NCBI GenBank assembly: GCA_964017145.1
Contig: OZ024847.1
Span: 3,348,001-3,412,000 of the forward strand
Source of the DNA: Agrocybe praecox
Taxonomy: Eukaryota; Basidiomycota; Agaricomycetes; Agaricales; Agrocybaceae
Reading direction: 5' to 3'
DNA length: 64,000 nt
The position numbers were made by a program, and so were the translations under genes. A model generated the notes under the pieces. That model was not told the DNA's origin, did no database searches, and saw nothing but the letters and a program-made list of their open reading frames with translations. The stretch's first letter is position 1. The number at the start of each line of letters is the position of its first letter. Shown here piece by piece: positions 35,634-46,819 of this stretch.

Positions 35634-36783
35634 ATGTCGATCGCTCTCAGCAATGAAGATCTACCCCTTGCTTGTTACCTTCCTCCCAAGGTGTCTCATG
35701 ATTTTAATATAGTGACCTGCATCTATATGGGCACTATAGGTGTATGTCCAGTTCCATGTACTCGATACTGTTCTCAATTATTGACATGGATGCCATAGGT
35801 TCTCCTCTGGGATGTTCTCAACAATCTCCGCAATGACTATAGAATCTTATTCTACTACAAGTTTGGGCTACAAACAGGCATTTACATCATTACCAGGTAC
35901 AGTCGTTAATTTCTATTGTTTTGTACGTCAATTAATACTTTTTTAGGCTCGGTATATTGGCATACGCCTTTGGTCGTGCAGTAATGCTCAGTATGTCCAC
36001 ATTAGAAGTGCGGCTTGATTCTCTCGTTGATTTCTTTATAGCCAGACCCGTCGAAGATTGCGAAAAAATAGAAACGACACTCAACGCCCTAATGACCGTG
36101 TTTGTTTCAGCCACAACGTTGGCGTTCTATCTTCGCATTTATGCGATCTACTGGGACAATATTTTCGTCAAAGTCATCTACGGGGTCATGTGGCTTGGAA
36201 CGGCAGCTGCAGCTATTATATTTACGCAGTCTTTTTCCGTTGAACACCTTGGGTCCACTGGATATTGTATCGATAGCCTCAGAGGAACTCGGCTCGGAGT
36301 GTCGACCACAGCCTTGCTCATCAATGACACGCTTGTATACTTTGCAATAACATACAGACTTTACACCCTCTTTCGGGATTCAGAGTCTACTGTTCAGCAG
36401 AGAATGAAGATGGTCATGTTCGGCGCATCTTTGCCCATATTCTCGAAGGTTGTCCTTCTGGATAGCCAACTTTATTTTCTGTAGGTTAATTTAAATGATC
36501 ACGCGATGTTATTGCTAAATTTTTCTGGCCATTTCTCAGTGTCATTGTTACGATAAAAGCGGCATTGTCCATCACCGTCTACGTCCTCGATGCTCCGATT
36601 TTTGCGCCTCTTTTAGTAGATCTTGTTGTTCTTTTCACTTTTCTCATTTTGATGACATATTTTTTATTGCTCTTGCTATATTTAATCCGTTGTCCTCCAT
36701 CTCGTCATTTTACCTCACAAAATTTGTTGAAATGGGACTCGCTCAGTCCCTGTCGGCGCATCACGCACTACCAAAATGCATAG
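35634..36783 (+). CDS. Polytopic (7TM-like) membrane protein, copy C, with altered C-terminus
   Basis: Five exons (35634-35741, 35799-35896, 35947-35990, 36042-36480, 36540-36783) give 310 aa. Exons 1-4 (108, 98, 44, 439 bp) match copy B exactly in length and encode the conserved core. Exon 5 begins with the family sequence (V-T-I-K-A-A-L-S-I-T-V-Y) but then departs completely: the C-H-L-V-L-x-N-I-L-S-G-R-I-F helix and the hydrophilic tail are absent. A different hydrophobic run and a short basic tail replace them. This suggests the original 3' end was lost by rearrangement near 36590. The product may be non-functional or a chimera. Confidence 0.7.
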
Positions 36784-37985
36784 GCGTTACGCGTCTTAAG
36801 ACGCGCCTACCACGTGCAAACCCCGACGTCCCGTTATTCCTTCTTTGGAACAGCGGAACAATTTAATTTTATTCCACCCTCATCCATCGTACACAGACTG
36901 TTCTTTGCTCAGTCAATCTTACCACAACTGAGTTCTACCATATAACACTATTTTACGGCTACACTTTACGGCTATGCTCTAATTCCTCCTTGCCATAATG
37001 TTGCTCTCCAAATTTTATTTATATTTTGGTACCGGAGCGAAGCGAGACGCATTCCTTGTAGGTATAATTTTCGCACCTGATATAACTTTTTGACCGCTTG
37101 ACAATGTGTGAAACGCAGGTCAAACGAATGGATTTAATTTGAAGTCAAATTTCCCACGACTCTGATGTGATCTATTTTAGCGCTTAATTCAAGTGGAGCA
37201 CACGACTTGAAGTTTCAGTTGATAGCTTCTCATAATGCAGTCTTACGGTTAGGGCCCTCTCTCCCCGTTTCTCACATTATTTGATCTTTCCCAATGAGAC
37301 AGAGGTCTCGGCAGATAACCGGCAACTGACGAAACTGTTTTTCAAAGTCGCCTGCGTATCACCAAGATCTTCATCTCTCAATCTTTCTCTTTTCCTTATC
37401 GCCACACATTTCTTCATGCTCAAGTTGCCCAAAAAAGAGCATCTGTATATAATAGTTTCAGGGATCATGGCCTGATCAGTCCTGAGTGAACTTGAAAAGA
37501 ACTTTAAGCAGCTGTGGGCTGTCTTTGGGACTCACACTCAAAATAAACACCAAAATGTGATCAATGTGTGAATACTTCTTGGCCTATCATACGCATGCAT
37601 GGCTCCACATAAGCTTATGCACTTTCCGTAGAGTTAGGATCTTTTATAATTGGCTGGGAAGAATCTATAAAACCAGTATGCGGAAAATTCCCGACCTTTC
37701 GTGCTTTCTTCAACGCTGCTTCATGAAATTTTTATGATTGCCAAGCTACTCCTGAGATTATGACTTCTCAGAATGACTCGTGCGTAGATCAGATTTCTGG
37801 TGAGCACCATATATCCAAAGTCTTCAAAATCCAAAGAATTCAACAGAATGTTATTATGACCATATGGAGAAATTTATTCTCCGTTCAAACTGAGATGAAT
37901 GCATACGATAGTTAGGGTAAGAAACCATTTTGCAAGGAAGGGCACAAAGGTTTGTTCCTTCGTCACTTCCAACTATTTTCTTATC
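36784..37985. other. Intergenic region with a palindrome
   Basis: No gene. It contains a perfect 16-bp palindrome (36790-36805), a 13-bp direct repeat of TTTACGGCTA-type sequence at about 36952-36977, and a GAGCGAAGCGAGACGC string near 37036. These are of unknown origin, possibly remains of inserted DNA. Confidence 0.45.
36790..36805. repeat. Perfect 16-bp palindrome
   Basis: CGCGTCTTAAGACGCG equals its own reverse complement. Partly matching flanks (AGGCG to the left, CGCCT to the right) extend the symmetry. It lies just after the stop of 7TM-like copy C. Confidence 0.9.
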
Positions 37986-39771
37986 ATGTTCTTCTCTTTT
38001 TACTTATTTTACACTGTCTTCTATCACTTTATGGGAGAGGGCGTAGCTTCGGTCATCGCCACTTACAAGCCAGCAACAGCGGCGACAGAATACCCTATAT
38101 CACTAGGTACTTCGGTGGATCCCCTTTGTCCCAGCGTCCGTTCTCGATCAGATATTATATGGACCTGCATTGTGACCATATTCGCATGTTGCTGGGTTTC
38201 TGTTCATCCTAATATTCCATGTCAAGGAAAAGGTTGGCTCAAATTGGCGCTTCGCCGTCTAGACCTCATGTTCTGGTCCGTTATTGCTCCAGAGTTTGTT
38301 GTCGGTTGGGCTATGAGGCAATGGCACGGAGCTCGCGTATTGGAGGATAAATATCGTAGTGAGTCTGATTTATCCGCAAGAAAACGTTTATTGAATTAAG
38401 TCGCCATAGGTAGTCATCCACACTGGAAGAAGACTCACGGTCATTTCTTGCAAATGGGTGGATTTGTACTTTATGAATCCCAGGAAAAACCTCTCTATGT
38501 CCTGACATGCGACAGGTTCGACCAACTGCTACGAGAAGAAAAAATCAAAATGCCTCAAATATCAGAAGACGATATCAATGATCGAAGCAAGGCAGACGGC
38601 TTCTCGAAGCTCATTGTCGGTCTACAGACCACTTGGTTTGTTGGTCAATGCATTGCGCGGAAGGCTCAGGGTTTAGCGATGACTGAAATAGAGCTCGTCA
38701 CTGCTTCTCTTGCGGCCTATAACGGAGTGATGTATTACTTTTGGTGGAACAAGCCTCTCGACGTTCACTCAACTATTGCAGTCTATCTATTAGAGAGCGC
38801 AACTAGTGGTATGGGCTATGGACTATATATTCCAACATTTATCTCAAAAAGAATTTTTTATCTTTGGTAGAATCAACTGGGCAAGATCACGGCTGTATTG
38901 AAGCATCTACTGCTCAGATATCGACCGAAGATGTGACAGAGGAGATCGAAGAAAACATTAGAGAAGCACCAAATAGTAGCTCGAGAGGTAAGTGACCCAT
39001 TGGTTCCCGTTCGTGACCCACCATCAGAATTAGGCACTAAACAGTTTATTTTTTCAAGACGAGATAGCATGCGTTGACATAGCACGCGACAGCTCAGAAC
39101 ACAATCGCCCATTACAAAACTATACTCTGGAAAGCAATAATCAGCAGTTTTCTTACTTCAGCGCCATGTGCAACGTGTTCAATCGCTCAGTAATGTCTGC
39201 ACATCACATAAACGTCAAAATACCCAATTTTCTAAGGGTACTCGTGGTCATATACGAGAAACTCTCTGAAATGTCCATCGTCGTTGACCTCGTTAATCCG
39301 AACCCAGTCATACCCACAAATCAGATTCCGGATTTCTACGCTCTTCCAATTCCAGTGGAGGACGACTGGCCCAGGTTTCTTCTTGCAGGAACTCTTGCTA
39401 CCATTGGCGCACAGTTTGGTGCAATTCATTGTGTCGCATGGTTTTTTGTTTTTCCGACCAAAGCGGAAGAAACCATCTGGTGAGTTTGTGCGGCTTTTAT
39501 AACTGCAACACCAGTAGTATCTTGGCACTGTGGGGTCGTCGTGGCACTCTTTATAGTCTATCTAATGAAAAAGTTCGGAGAGACTGAGAGGGCATACGGC
39601 ATGCTCGACAATTCATTTGGAACAGCGGCGTCCCTTATAATATGTGCAGGCCCAATCATCTATATATTTGCGAGGTTTGCTCTTCTGATTGTGGCAGTTA
39701 CGTCTCTTCGAAAAATACCTACATCGGGGTACCTTGAAGTCGATTGGCTCCTATTCATTCCTCATATATAG
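37986..39771 (+). pseudogene. TIFAC-family multipass membrane protein 4, with in-frame stop
   Basis: Four exons (37986-38358, 38410-38808, 38871-38987, 39059-39771), all introns in phase 1, would give 533 codons with family motifs T-I-F-A-C-C-W, H-P-N-I-P, H-G-H-F-L-Q-M-G-G-F, D-R-S-K-A-D, W-W-N-K-P-L-D-V, G-A-I-H-C-V-A-W and the end F-I-P-H-I. Codon 438 is TGA (39481-39483), where TIFAC proteins 1 and 3 have Arg in W-R-I-C-S; the frame on both sides is conserved. Translation would stop at 437 aa and lose the last two helices. The TGG-TGA-GT context creates a donor-like site, but no nearby AG restores the frame. It is either a young pseudogene, a truncated protein, or a sequence error. Confidence 0.75.
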
Positions 39772-40759
39772 TAGTCGAAAGAGGTGAGTACTCATGCCCA
39801 CAGCCAGTCCCTATCCAAAAACTTTGTGCTCACCGACATTCGGTTGATCCTAAAATACACTGATAGGCCCACAGACGTCATAGGTCCGGAGCAAAAGTAA
39901 ACCAATCAAATGTAACCCGGGGAGCGATCATCGATGCACGTTGAACTTGCGCTCGCTGCTTACAGCGAGGAAATTCTCGCTAATTTTCGCTCATGTTCGC
40001 TGATGCCACCGGCTAATTGTCGCGCTGATGTTCGCTAGTGCTCGCTAGTAATAAAAGATGTGTGAACGTTCGTCTCTACGGTCCCCGAATTTAAGTATAC
40101 CTATCTTACACAATCTCGGTTCTAGATGTTAGGGAGAGTTCCGGCGGAGTATTATGGTTTAGCCATGCTGTATATTATAGGTTCGTCGCATTTCTTTATT
40201 CTCGGATCAAAAAAAAACAGACCAGAGAAATCACCTCGCCAAACATGACGTTAATGCAGTAAATTACCACTGAACATCTGCAAGCGCTCGAAATTACTCC
40301 AGAATCGACTCGCCGAGTGATCGGTGGTTTTTGTGAAGTTCTTCAAGCGGCAAGCGTCCCTACGAGAGCACTGAGTCCGAGTCTCGATCTGTCATCTGAT
40401 AGTACAAAGTCAATCCTATCAGGAAAGAAGCTTAGTTTAGAAGGGCGTGATATCAAGAACTCAGGCATCTGCATTGTGCATTGTGTGCGGGCTTGGTTGG
40501 GACTTGGTGCAGGCAGAATGCTTAATTGTTCCCCGCATTTGGGAATTATTACCGAAAACGATGATTGTTAATGCCTCAGCCAAATAGGGACACATACAGA
40601 ACGTCACGCGTTCATGGGTGTTCGTTGCTCGCTCCTTTTTCAAACCACCATCATCAAAAAAAATCCGTCTCGTAGGGCGGGCACCCTTGCACCCTACAGG
40701 TAAGTGGCGTGGAACTATCATTATATCAAGGCAAACTCACCACTCTGTGCATTTGTAGG
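39772..40759. other. Intergenic region upstream of NCA2
   Basis: Contains the degenerate CGCT-rich repeat at 39950-40045. A GTAAGT donor at about 40700 and a TTTGTAG acceptor just before 40760 suggest an intron in the NCA2 5' leader. No other gene is supported. Confidence 0.5.
39950..40045. repeat. Degenerate short CGCT-rich repeat cluster
   Basis: Variants of TTCGCTNATG, CTCGCTAA and GCTCGCTAG recur about eight times in 96 bp, partly in imperfect ~10-bp periodicity. Confidence 0.7.
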
Positions 40760-43043
40760 ATGCCTTCGGAATTCGTTGACCATTTTACACAGTCTTTGGA
40801 ATTGTCAACACCAAGACCGGGTTCATCGCAGCTTCTACCGCCTTTCTTTAATCAAAATGCTCCGGGAAATCATATTCGCAAGCAAGCCCTCCACGCCCTT
40901 CTTGTTCAGCTAAATCGCAATACGAGGACTTTAGACGACATACACCGACATCTGTGCTCTTTGCAGGGATTATTGCCTTCCGAGGGGCGCATACAGTTAA
41001 CATCAGATGATTCAATCAATATACCGTTGGATGCCGAAGAAATTGTGCTACAAGGGGCCATCGTTAACAAGCTGTCTGTCGCGTTATACTCAGACGCGTT
41101 GGATACCTTTTTGGCACAAGCCACTCAAGTCGAGGAAGAAGCGGAGTATTGGGCTGACATCGAGAAGTCACGACTTCGGGTTGCCATCTATTTGATACAA
41201 AGTATGTGACCATTTACTTTCTTTAATCCCTGTTGACCAGAAGTGATTTCATTCTTTTAGCATTCCCAATACGCACCTATAACCTGGCGAAGGAGATTGT
41301 ACGAACTTTGCGGTCTCGCAGGATTCCACTGAACATATCGGCGTTTTCACCTTCTTCTTTGCGGAGAATCTTTCCATCGTCCTCACATTTCTCCCTCCGC
41401 CCAGGATTATTGACGACCACATTTTTTCCCCATTTGATGGAGCAACAATCGCTTAGTTTTTCAGTCTTGCTTTCAGTCAAGTCTGCTCCTGATCTCGAAA
41501 CTTCCAAAACATCAACCTTTATACATCGCTTTACCGACATTATTGGAAAGTTTCTAGAGTCAACAGTCCTCGCTTTACGTTTTTTGAATCTCCCAATCGA
41601 GTTAACAGCACAAGAATGCAGACATCACAGACGAGCACTCGAAAAAATTCGCGACGAACATGCGGAAGCAGTGGGCCAAATTGCACAATTGCGCGCCCCT
41701 CTAGAAGGCTTGATTCACGACTCCGTTAGTTTCATGACGACCAGGCAGTCAAGAAATGAGTTTACATCGTTCGTTAATGCTCTCCTTCTGGTAGTGTCGC
41801 CTCCGTCTCTTATGACACCATCCGGTGATTCTCCCATGGTGTCTCTGTCAACTTTGGCACAAACTCTTCCTTTGGCCGCTACAAAGCATAATCAAATTTT
41901 GGAACGTCGCAACTTGCTTAGACCGTCGTTCTTGACCAGAATGTGGCCTCGCCTTCTTATCTTCCCGCCTTTGGCTCTGTATATTTATACTTCGAGGACT
42001 TCATGGATACCAGCCTTGGTAGATATGGCGAATGATGCTCAAGAGACTGTCAAAGGATTTGTTCATGGATGGCTGGTCGAGCCTCTTATAGGAGTCTTAC
42101 AAACCGTTCGAGCCGGTGGCAGAGGAGAAGTTTTAGTTCGGGAAGAAGCTATCGCAGCAGATTTTCAGGCAAGTGCATCCTTTCTTCATAAAAGCCTTGT
42201 TAACATCGAATCATTACAATAGAGCCTGGAAAGAATGACACTTTCTTTGGCCCGCGATTCTTTGAATTACTCCCAGACACAACTTGAGGCTTTGGCACAG
42301 CAAGTGAGGCTTGGAGACCTCACGCCTGTCATGCAAATCTATGAAGAAGATATCCGATCACCGATCCGTTCCGCTGTGTCCGGTACTCTTCTACGAAATG
42401 CCTTTATCCAAGTCCAGAAAGCGAAAGTATGTTTCCTTTCCCTGTTTTTCCTGTTTATCTCCGCGCATGTACTAATCACTTAATTGTCTCAGGTGGACAT
42501 CGATCAAGCACTAGCCGGAATAGACCGACTTCTCAAGTCGCAGGAATTGACGTTCGCTTTTGTTGGTGTTGCTCCGGCTTTGGCTATTGTGTGGGGTGTG
42601 TTCGGCGCCACCGCCCGTCTATGGGACGGCGGAAAAGGCAAAGGACGCTATGGCGGTCAGAGTAAGAGACGTGGTGTGTGGGAAAGGATAAGGTATGTCT
42701 TTGCCACAGCACATAGCTTTCTCGGTTATTTAATTTCATATTCTCTAGACGTATCGAACGCCTCCTAATTCTTCAGCCACCAACACCGAAATCACACTCT
42801 GAACCGTCGGAGCTAGAGTCCTCATCCCCTATCGCACCTCTGCCAACTGGTCTTCTGATTCTTTCACTGACCAGGCTGCGTTCTTATGCCCTCGGGTACT
42901 TGCCCGCTGATATAAAAACACCTTTCCTGGAGGATCTAGGAGATTTAGAGAACACGCAGCTAGGCAGGGATGAGAAGCTGAAAGTCGTGGAACGGATGTG
43001 GAGATGCTGGGGAACGGGAAAAGACGCCGTCATTAGATATTAA
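40760..43043 (+). CDS. NCA2: Nuclear control of ATPase protein 2 homologue
   Basis: Five exons (40760-41201, 41261-42168, 42223-42426, 42493-42692, 42749-43043) give 682 aa, close to the family's usual size. The NCA2 domain fills the C-terminal two thirds: an R-P-S-F-L-T-R-M-W-P helix near residue 380, the S-L-E-R-M motif after the third exon boundary, a second helix (V-G-V-A-P-A-L-A-I-V-W) and the ending R-R-I-E-R-L-L. NCA2 is a mitochondrial membrane protein that in yeast affects expression of the mitochondrial ATP6/ATP8 genes. The second intron uses a GC donor (GCAAGT at 42169), and its removal restores the conserved D-F-Q/S-L-E-R-M junction. It is the clearest single-copy housekeeping gene here. 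Confidence 0.92.
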
Positions 43044-43369
43044 ATATGTGCGTTTCACGAGAGTTTTGTGCATGAATAATTGAAATACTATTCAGCGTTA
43101 CCCGGCAGGCAACCTCAAGTGATGGTGATGGTGATTTCAGGGAGCAGCTTCGCCATGCGGTTAAATCCTTCAAAATTGAAACCAATGCCAACGCCCATAT
43201 TGCTTGCGAGTCCAAGAAATTTATTAAAACGTTTCTTGTGCGTTTATGTCCAAGATCGTGGCGAACGATAGAACGAAGCCACAATTCTCGATGAACACGA
43301 TGCCATACAAAAGATCAAGTTTGTTTTCCTATTAATGCATTCCAAAACTTTCCAGACACATTCAGCACA
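43044..43369. other. Spacer between NCA2 and the next gene
   Basis: About 330 bp holding the NCA2 3' end and the next promoter. No gene seen. Confidence 0.5.
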
Positions 43370-44467
43370 ATGTCCAATGCAACTCAATGCGACTTCTCCT
43401 CTATCAACGACGTTATTATCCAAGCTAACCAGGGCTTGCTAAACATTACCAGCACCGTAGCCTCATGCCCGAATGTTTGCCGACTTGCTTGGGGTGTCGG
43501 CAACCCTGACCTCTCTGGCATAGGCGCGAACGTCTCTTATATCTTTCAGGGCATTCTCACCTTTATATTTGGTCCTCTCATTTGCCTCGTTTATTTCCTT
43601 CGAAAGAGATTAGGCATCAGGGAGAAGGAGAAAAAAGATTACGAGATCTACACACAGCGTTCCTCGACATCACTGCCCAATTCGGTATCCCTGTAGCTAT
43701 AGCTGCGATCGTGCGGCTCAGGCAACATGCGCCATTTTATGAATTATCATTTCTTCGCTCCCTTACCATCATGCAATTTCTATCCCTCCTGTCAGCCATA
43801 TGGCCGACTGCTATGTTCGACGAAGATCCAAGTCATGGACGTATTCTATCGATAATCTTATATGCTTCTCTGCAATTTGGCCTTCTAGTTGGGTTTATTG
43901 GAAGCCTGTCGGCGAGCGGCGCAAGTTGGCAATCAATTAGTACTCTAACCGACGCCTGCAAGGCATATAGCAATATCAAACCAGGCTTCGAACATATCGC
44001 AAAAGCGAAACTAAATATCCCACACATCTCTGCCAAAGATGCATTAGTCCCGTTCCACGACTCAAAGAAAACGATCGTGTTCGGATTTATCATTTTCGGC
44101 TTCTTTGTTGCAGGAATAATTGGCCTCATCATTATAGCTGCCATTTTTGCAGGAATTTTCCTCGCTATCAAAGACAAAATCTCTCCTGCATTGGGATTTC
44201 TCAGTTTGGCGTTCGCAATTGGTACACTGGTCGAGTTAGGGGAGATGGAACATATTTGGACTCTCATGAAAGACGTTACTGGAGATGAGTTCCAGGATAA
44301 TCAACGGGGATTTGGGCAAATACTGGCCTTGTTTTTGTGGGCACCTTTGTGTGCGATGATAGTGTACTGTAAGTAGAGCATTCAACTTGCCAGTCCACTC
44401 GTCATTATGCTGATTTTTTGTTTATTTTGAAGCTTTCATACGCGTGGTTGTGCTCCGCAATGATTAG
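43370..44467 (+). CDS. Multipass membrane protein, frame broken by one base
   Basis: The frame opens at 43370 with an N-terminal extracellular-type segment (several Cys and Asn-X-Thr/Ser sites) and a helix ending L-R-K-R-L-G. The rest of the protein, starting R-L-R-D-L-H-T-A-F-L-D-I-T-A-Q-F, is in the -1 frame up to 44368. A last exon at 44433-44467 adds a short tail. The switch lies at an A6 run (43631-43636); one more A, or a -1 slip, would join the frames and give about 344 aa with five to six helices. No intron of plausible size joins them. The family (T-A-F-L-D-I-T-A-Q-F near the first loop) is an uncharacterised fungal membrane protein. Confidence 0.65.
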
Positions 44468-45112
44468 TTTTCTCTACACACATTTTACATTTTTTTCTGT
44501 GTTCCCAAGGAAGCTGATATCGAGTCTACACTTTCTATTTTCCTGGCGAATCAACTTTATATTGCTCGTGACTCCCTGCTATTTGCGTACATCATGTGGA
44601 ATTTGCACGCTAACACCAAGCTAGCTTGATTGTTACTTAGTGCATAATTAATTGCCATTGCAACTTTAAAGTGCAGATCATGTCTCCAGACAACCAAACC
44701 GGAAACCCAGATGTCATATTGTTCCTTCGCTGCTCTTTCTTCTCACCGTTATCAAGTTCCACGCTTTCTCCGGCCGGTACTCATTGTGTTGGTATTCTAT
44801 CCTTAAATGGAAATTTGTTCCATTCCTGGACGACCTGCCGAGATCCCGCCCCGCTTAGTCCGTCCATCAATCAATACTCGGCATCATACCATGCGGGCAC
44901 TTATGTACGTGCTCGGTATCAACTTGACATCTATGATTAAAGCCCATTGTGGTATAAAGCAAATCTACGCCACCTTGTGGACGACACCGGGCACGTTTAA
45001 AACTAGAAGCTCAAACCCACCCACCCCCTGAATGCTATTTATCCCAGCCTCAATCCTGGCAGCTCTCTTTTCAACCACTTTTTTTCTCATTCGGCGGCAT
45101 TCGACCAGCAAA
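44468..45112. other. Intergenic spacer with TATA box
   Basis: No supported gene. TATAAA at 44953-44958 is probably the SDR2 promoter. An ATG at 45032, in frame with SDR2, would add a 27-residue hydrophobic extension. Confidence 0.5.
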
Positions 45113-46121
45113 ATGCATACCTTGGCGTCAATCCGTGCTGCGAATGCTGCTTTTGTGCACTCTACATCTCCCCCTCCTCTCGCGGTTTTCGTTGGTGGCA
45201 CCTCAGGCATAGGAGAAGGCATGGCTTTGACATTCGCCGAGCACACCAAAGGGAACAGCAATATTGTGATCGTTGGAAGGAACAAGGACGCTGCGGACAA
45301 GATATTTGCTGCGATGCCGAAGCCAGACAACCAAGAAGTAACGAGGGAATTCGTCAAGTGCGACGTTATGCTCATGAAGAACATCCAACATTCCACGACG
45401 GACATCCTCGCTCGTCATCCTAAAATCAATTATCTCATTATGACACCTGGTATTGCCGCTATCGGTGGACGTGACGAGACTGCAGAGGGAATAGAGAAGA
45501 GGCTGGCGCTGCATTACTATGCTAGGTGGAAGTTTTTGCATGATTTGCTGCCCGCGTTGAAGAGTGCGGCGGATGCTGGGGAAAAAGTGACTGCTATGAG
45601 CGTATATTCGACAGGAAAGGGTGGCTCTATTGACTTAAATGACTTGGACTTGAAGAAAGGGACGTCAATCACGAAAAGTGCGCTGGTCGCTGCGACGTAC
45701 AATGACTTGATGATGGAGGTTAGTGCTTTATCTTCTTTTTCTTTTTCAGGAACTTACTGTTCCACAGAAATTCTCAGAACAAGCTCCAACCTTACCTTTA
45801 ATTCATGCCTACCCAGGCATGGTACGCAGCCCGCTCATGGCGTCTTCCTCCTCTGCCCTTGTCCGAGGCGTTTCCACTATTCTCCTTCCGTTGACTCGTC
45901 CATTATCTGTTACTGGCGTTGAATGCGGCCAGTACATGTGGCATGCCATCTACGAAACCGTCAATGGCAAGCCCGGTGCGTGGCGTACAGGCTCTCGTGG
46001 CGAAGATTTAGCCAAGAAGAATTATTATGGAAACGAAGAACAGAGAGAGAAACTCTGGGAGCATACGTCCAGCGTCGTGGACGCAGCCGTTAACGGCGAG
46101 GAGCCTTCTTCAAAGGACTAA
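45113..46121 (+). CDS. Atypical short-chain dehydrogenase/reductase (SDR2)
   Basis: Two exons (45113-45718, 45768-46121) give 319 aa. The start at 45113 is chosen because exon 1 is then 606 bp, exactly as in SDR1; the in-frame ATG at 45032 is the alternative and would add a membrane-type leader. The glycine loop F-V-G-G-T-S-G-I-G-E-G, V-G-R-N-K-D-A and the later H-A-Y-P-G-M motif match SDR1 closely. Tyr196 is followed by N-D-L-M, so the active-site Lys is again Met. An acceptor at 45749/45750 would insert six residues in frame. The last codons and stop are repeated as an 18-bp direct repeat (about 46103-46138). Confidence 0.88.
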
Positions 46122-46819
46122 CCTTCTTCGAAGGACTAACATTACGATTGACTTCAACGTCACATAGAAAGATCTCTCGACATTGCGACGAATTGCCTTA
46201 TTTCCATGATTCCTTTTCCCTGTTTCTCGATTTCACCAGCCCGCTTAAAGTTACACCATACGATGTCCATCACTAGCAATTCATAAATCTCATTTTCACT
46301 TTTTAATAACGACAGTAATAAGCCTGGGAAATATTTTACTTTTTACGGCCCTGCGGCCTCCCTCGTTCAGAACGTTTTTTCGAACCACTTCTTGATCGTG
46401 TTTGATATGTTTGATATCGGTTTTTCCTCCTTTACATCACAACAACGCTACAACTGACAAACATTCTCAAGAAAGGTTCCGTCCAACCGTAGCTTTGATT
46501 CTATTAGAGACGTCATCGGAAATAGCAAAAACATGGGTACTGTCAGGTGAGCTATACTTACGCGATGTACGACTCGCCGTACTCATCAAACATCGACGCC
46601 ATATGCTACCTAGGGTTCATGATGATGATGGACGGAAACGCCCATCGGCGACATCATTTAGAACGTAGAACTCATAACAAACAATAAAGGTAGAAAGTAC
46701 GTTAAAAATCATTTCGCGGTCTACTTATACCCTATCATTACCCCGTTTCCATATAACACCGTTCCTGCTGCCCGCTCAGTTTTAGTTATCGTTACTATCC
46801 GTTTGTCCTTCAAGCCACG
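46122..46819. other. Intergenic spacer
   Basis: No gene supported. It begins with the second unit of an 18-bp direct repeat that includes the SDR2 stop codon. Confidence 0.5.

Noticed and set aside
39481..39557. Intron hiding the TGA in TIFAC protein 4
   Set aside because: Candidate introns from GTGAGT to the nearest AGs are 35, 38 or 77 nt; none keeps the frame, and two are too short.
43571..43640. Intron explaining the frame break in the membrane protein gene
   Set aside because: Only 32-35-nt spans would correct the frame, shorter than all other introns here, and they would remove part of a helix.
45032..45112. N-terminal extension of SDR2 with a hydrophobic leader
   Set aside because: The start at 45113 gives exactly the exon 1 length and N-terminal pattern of SDR1; the upstream ATG is kept only as an alternative.
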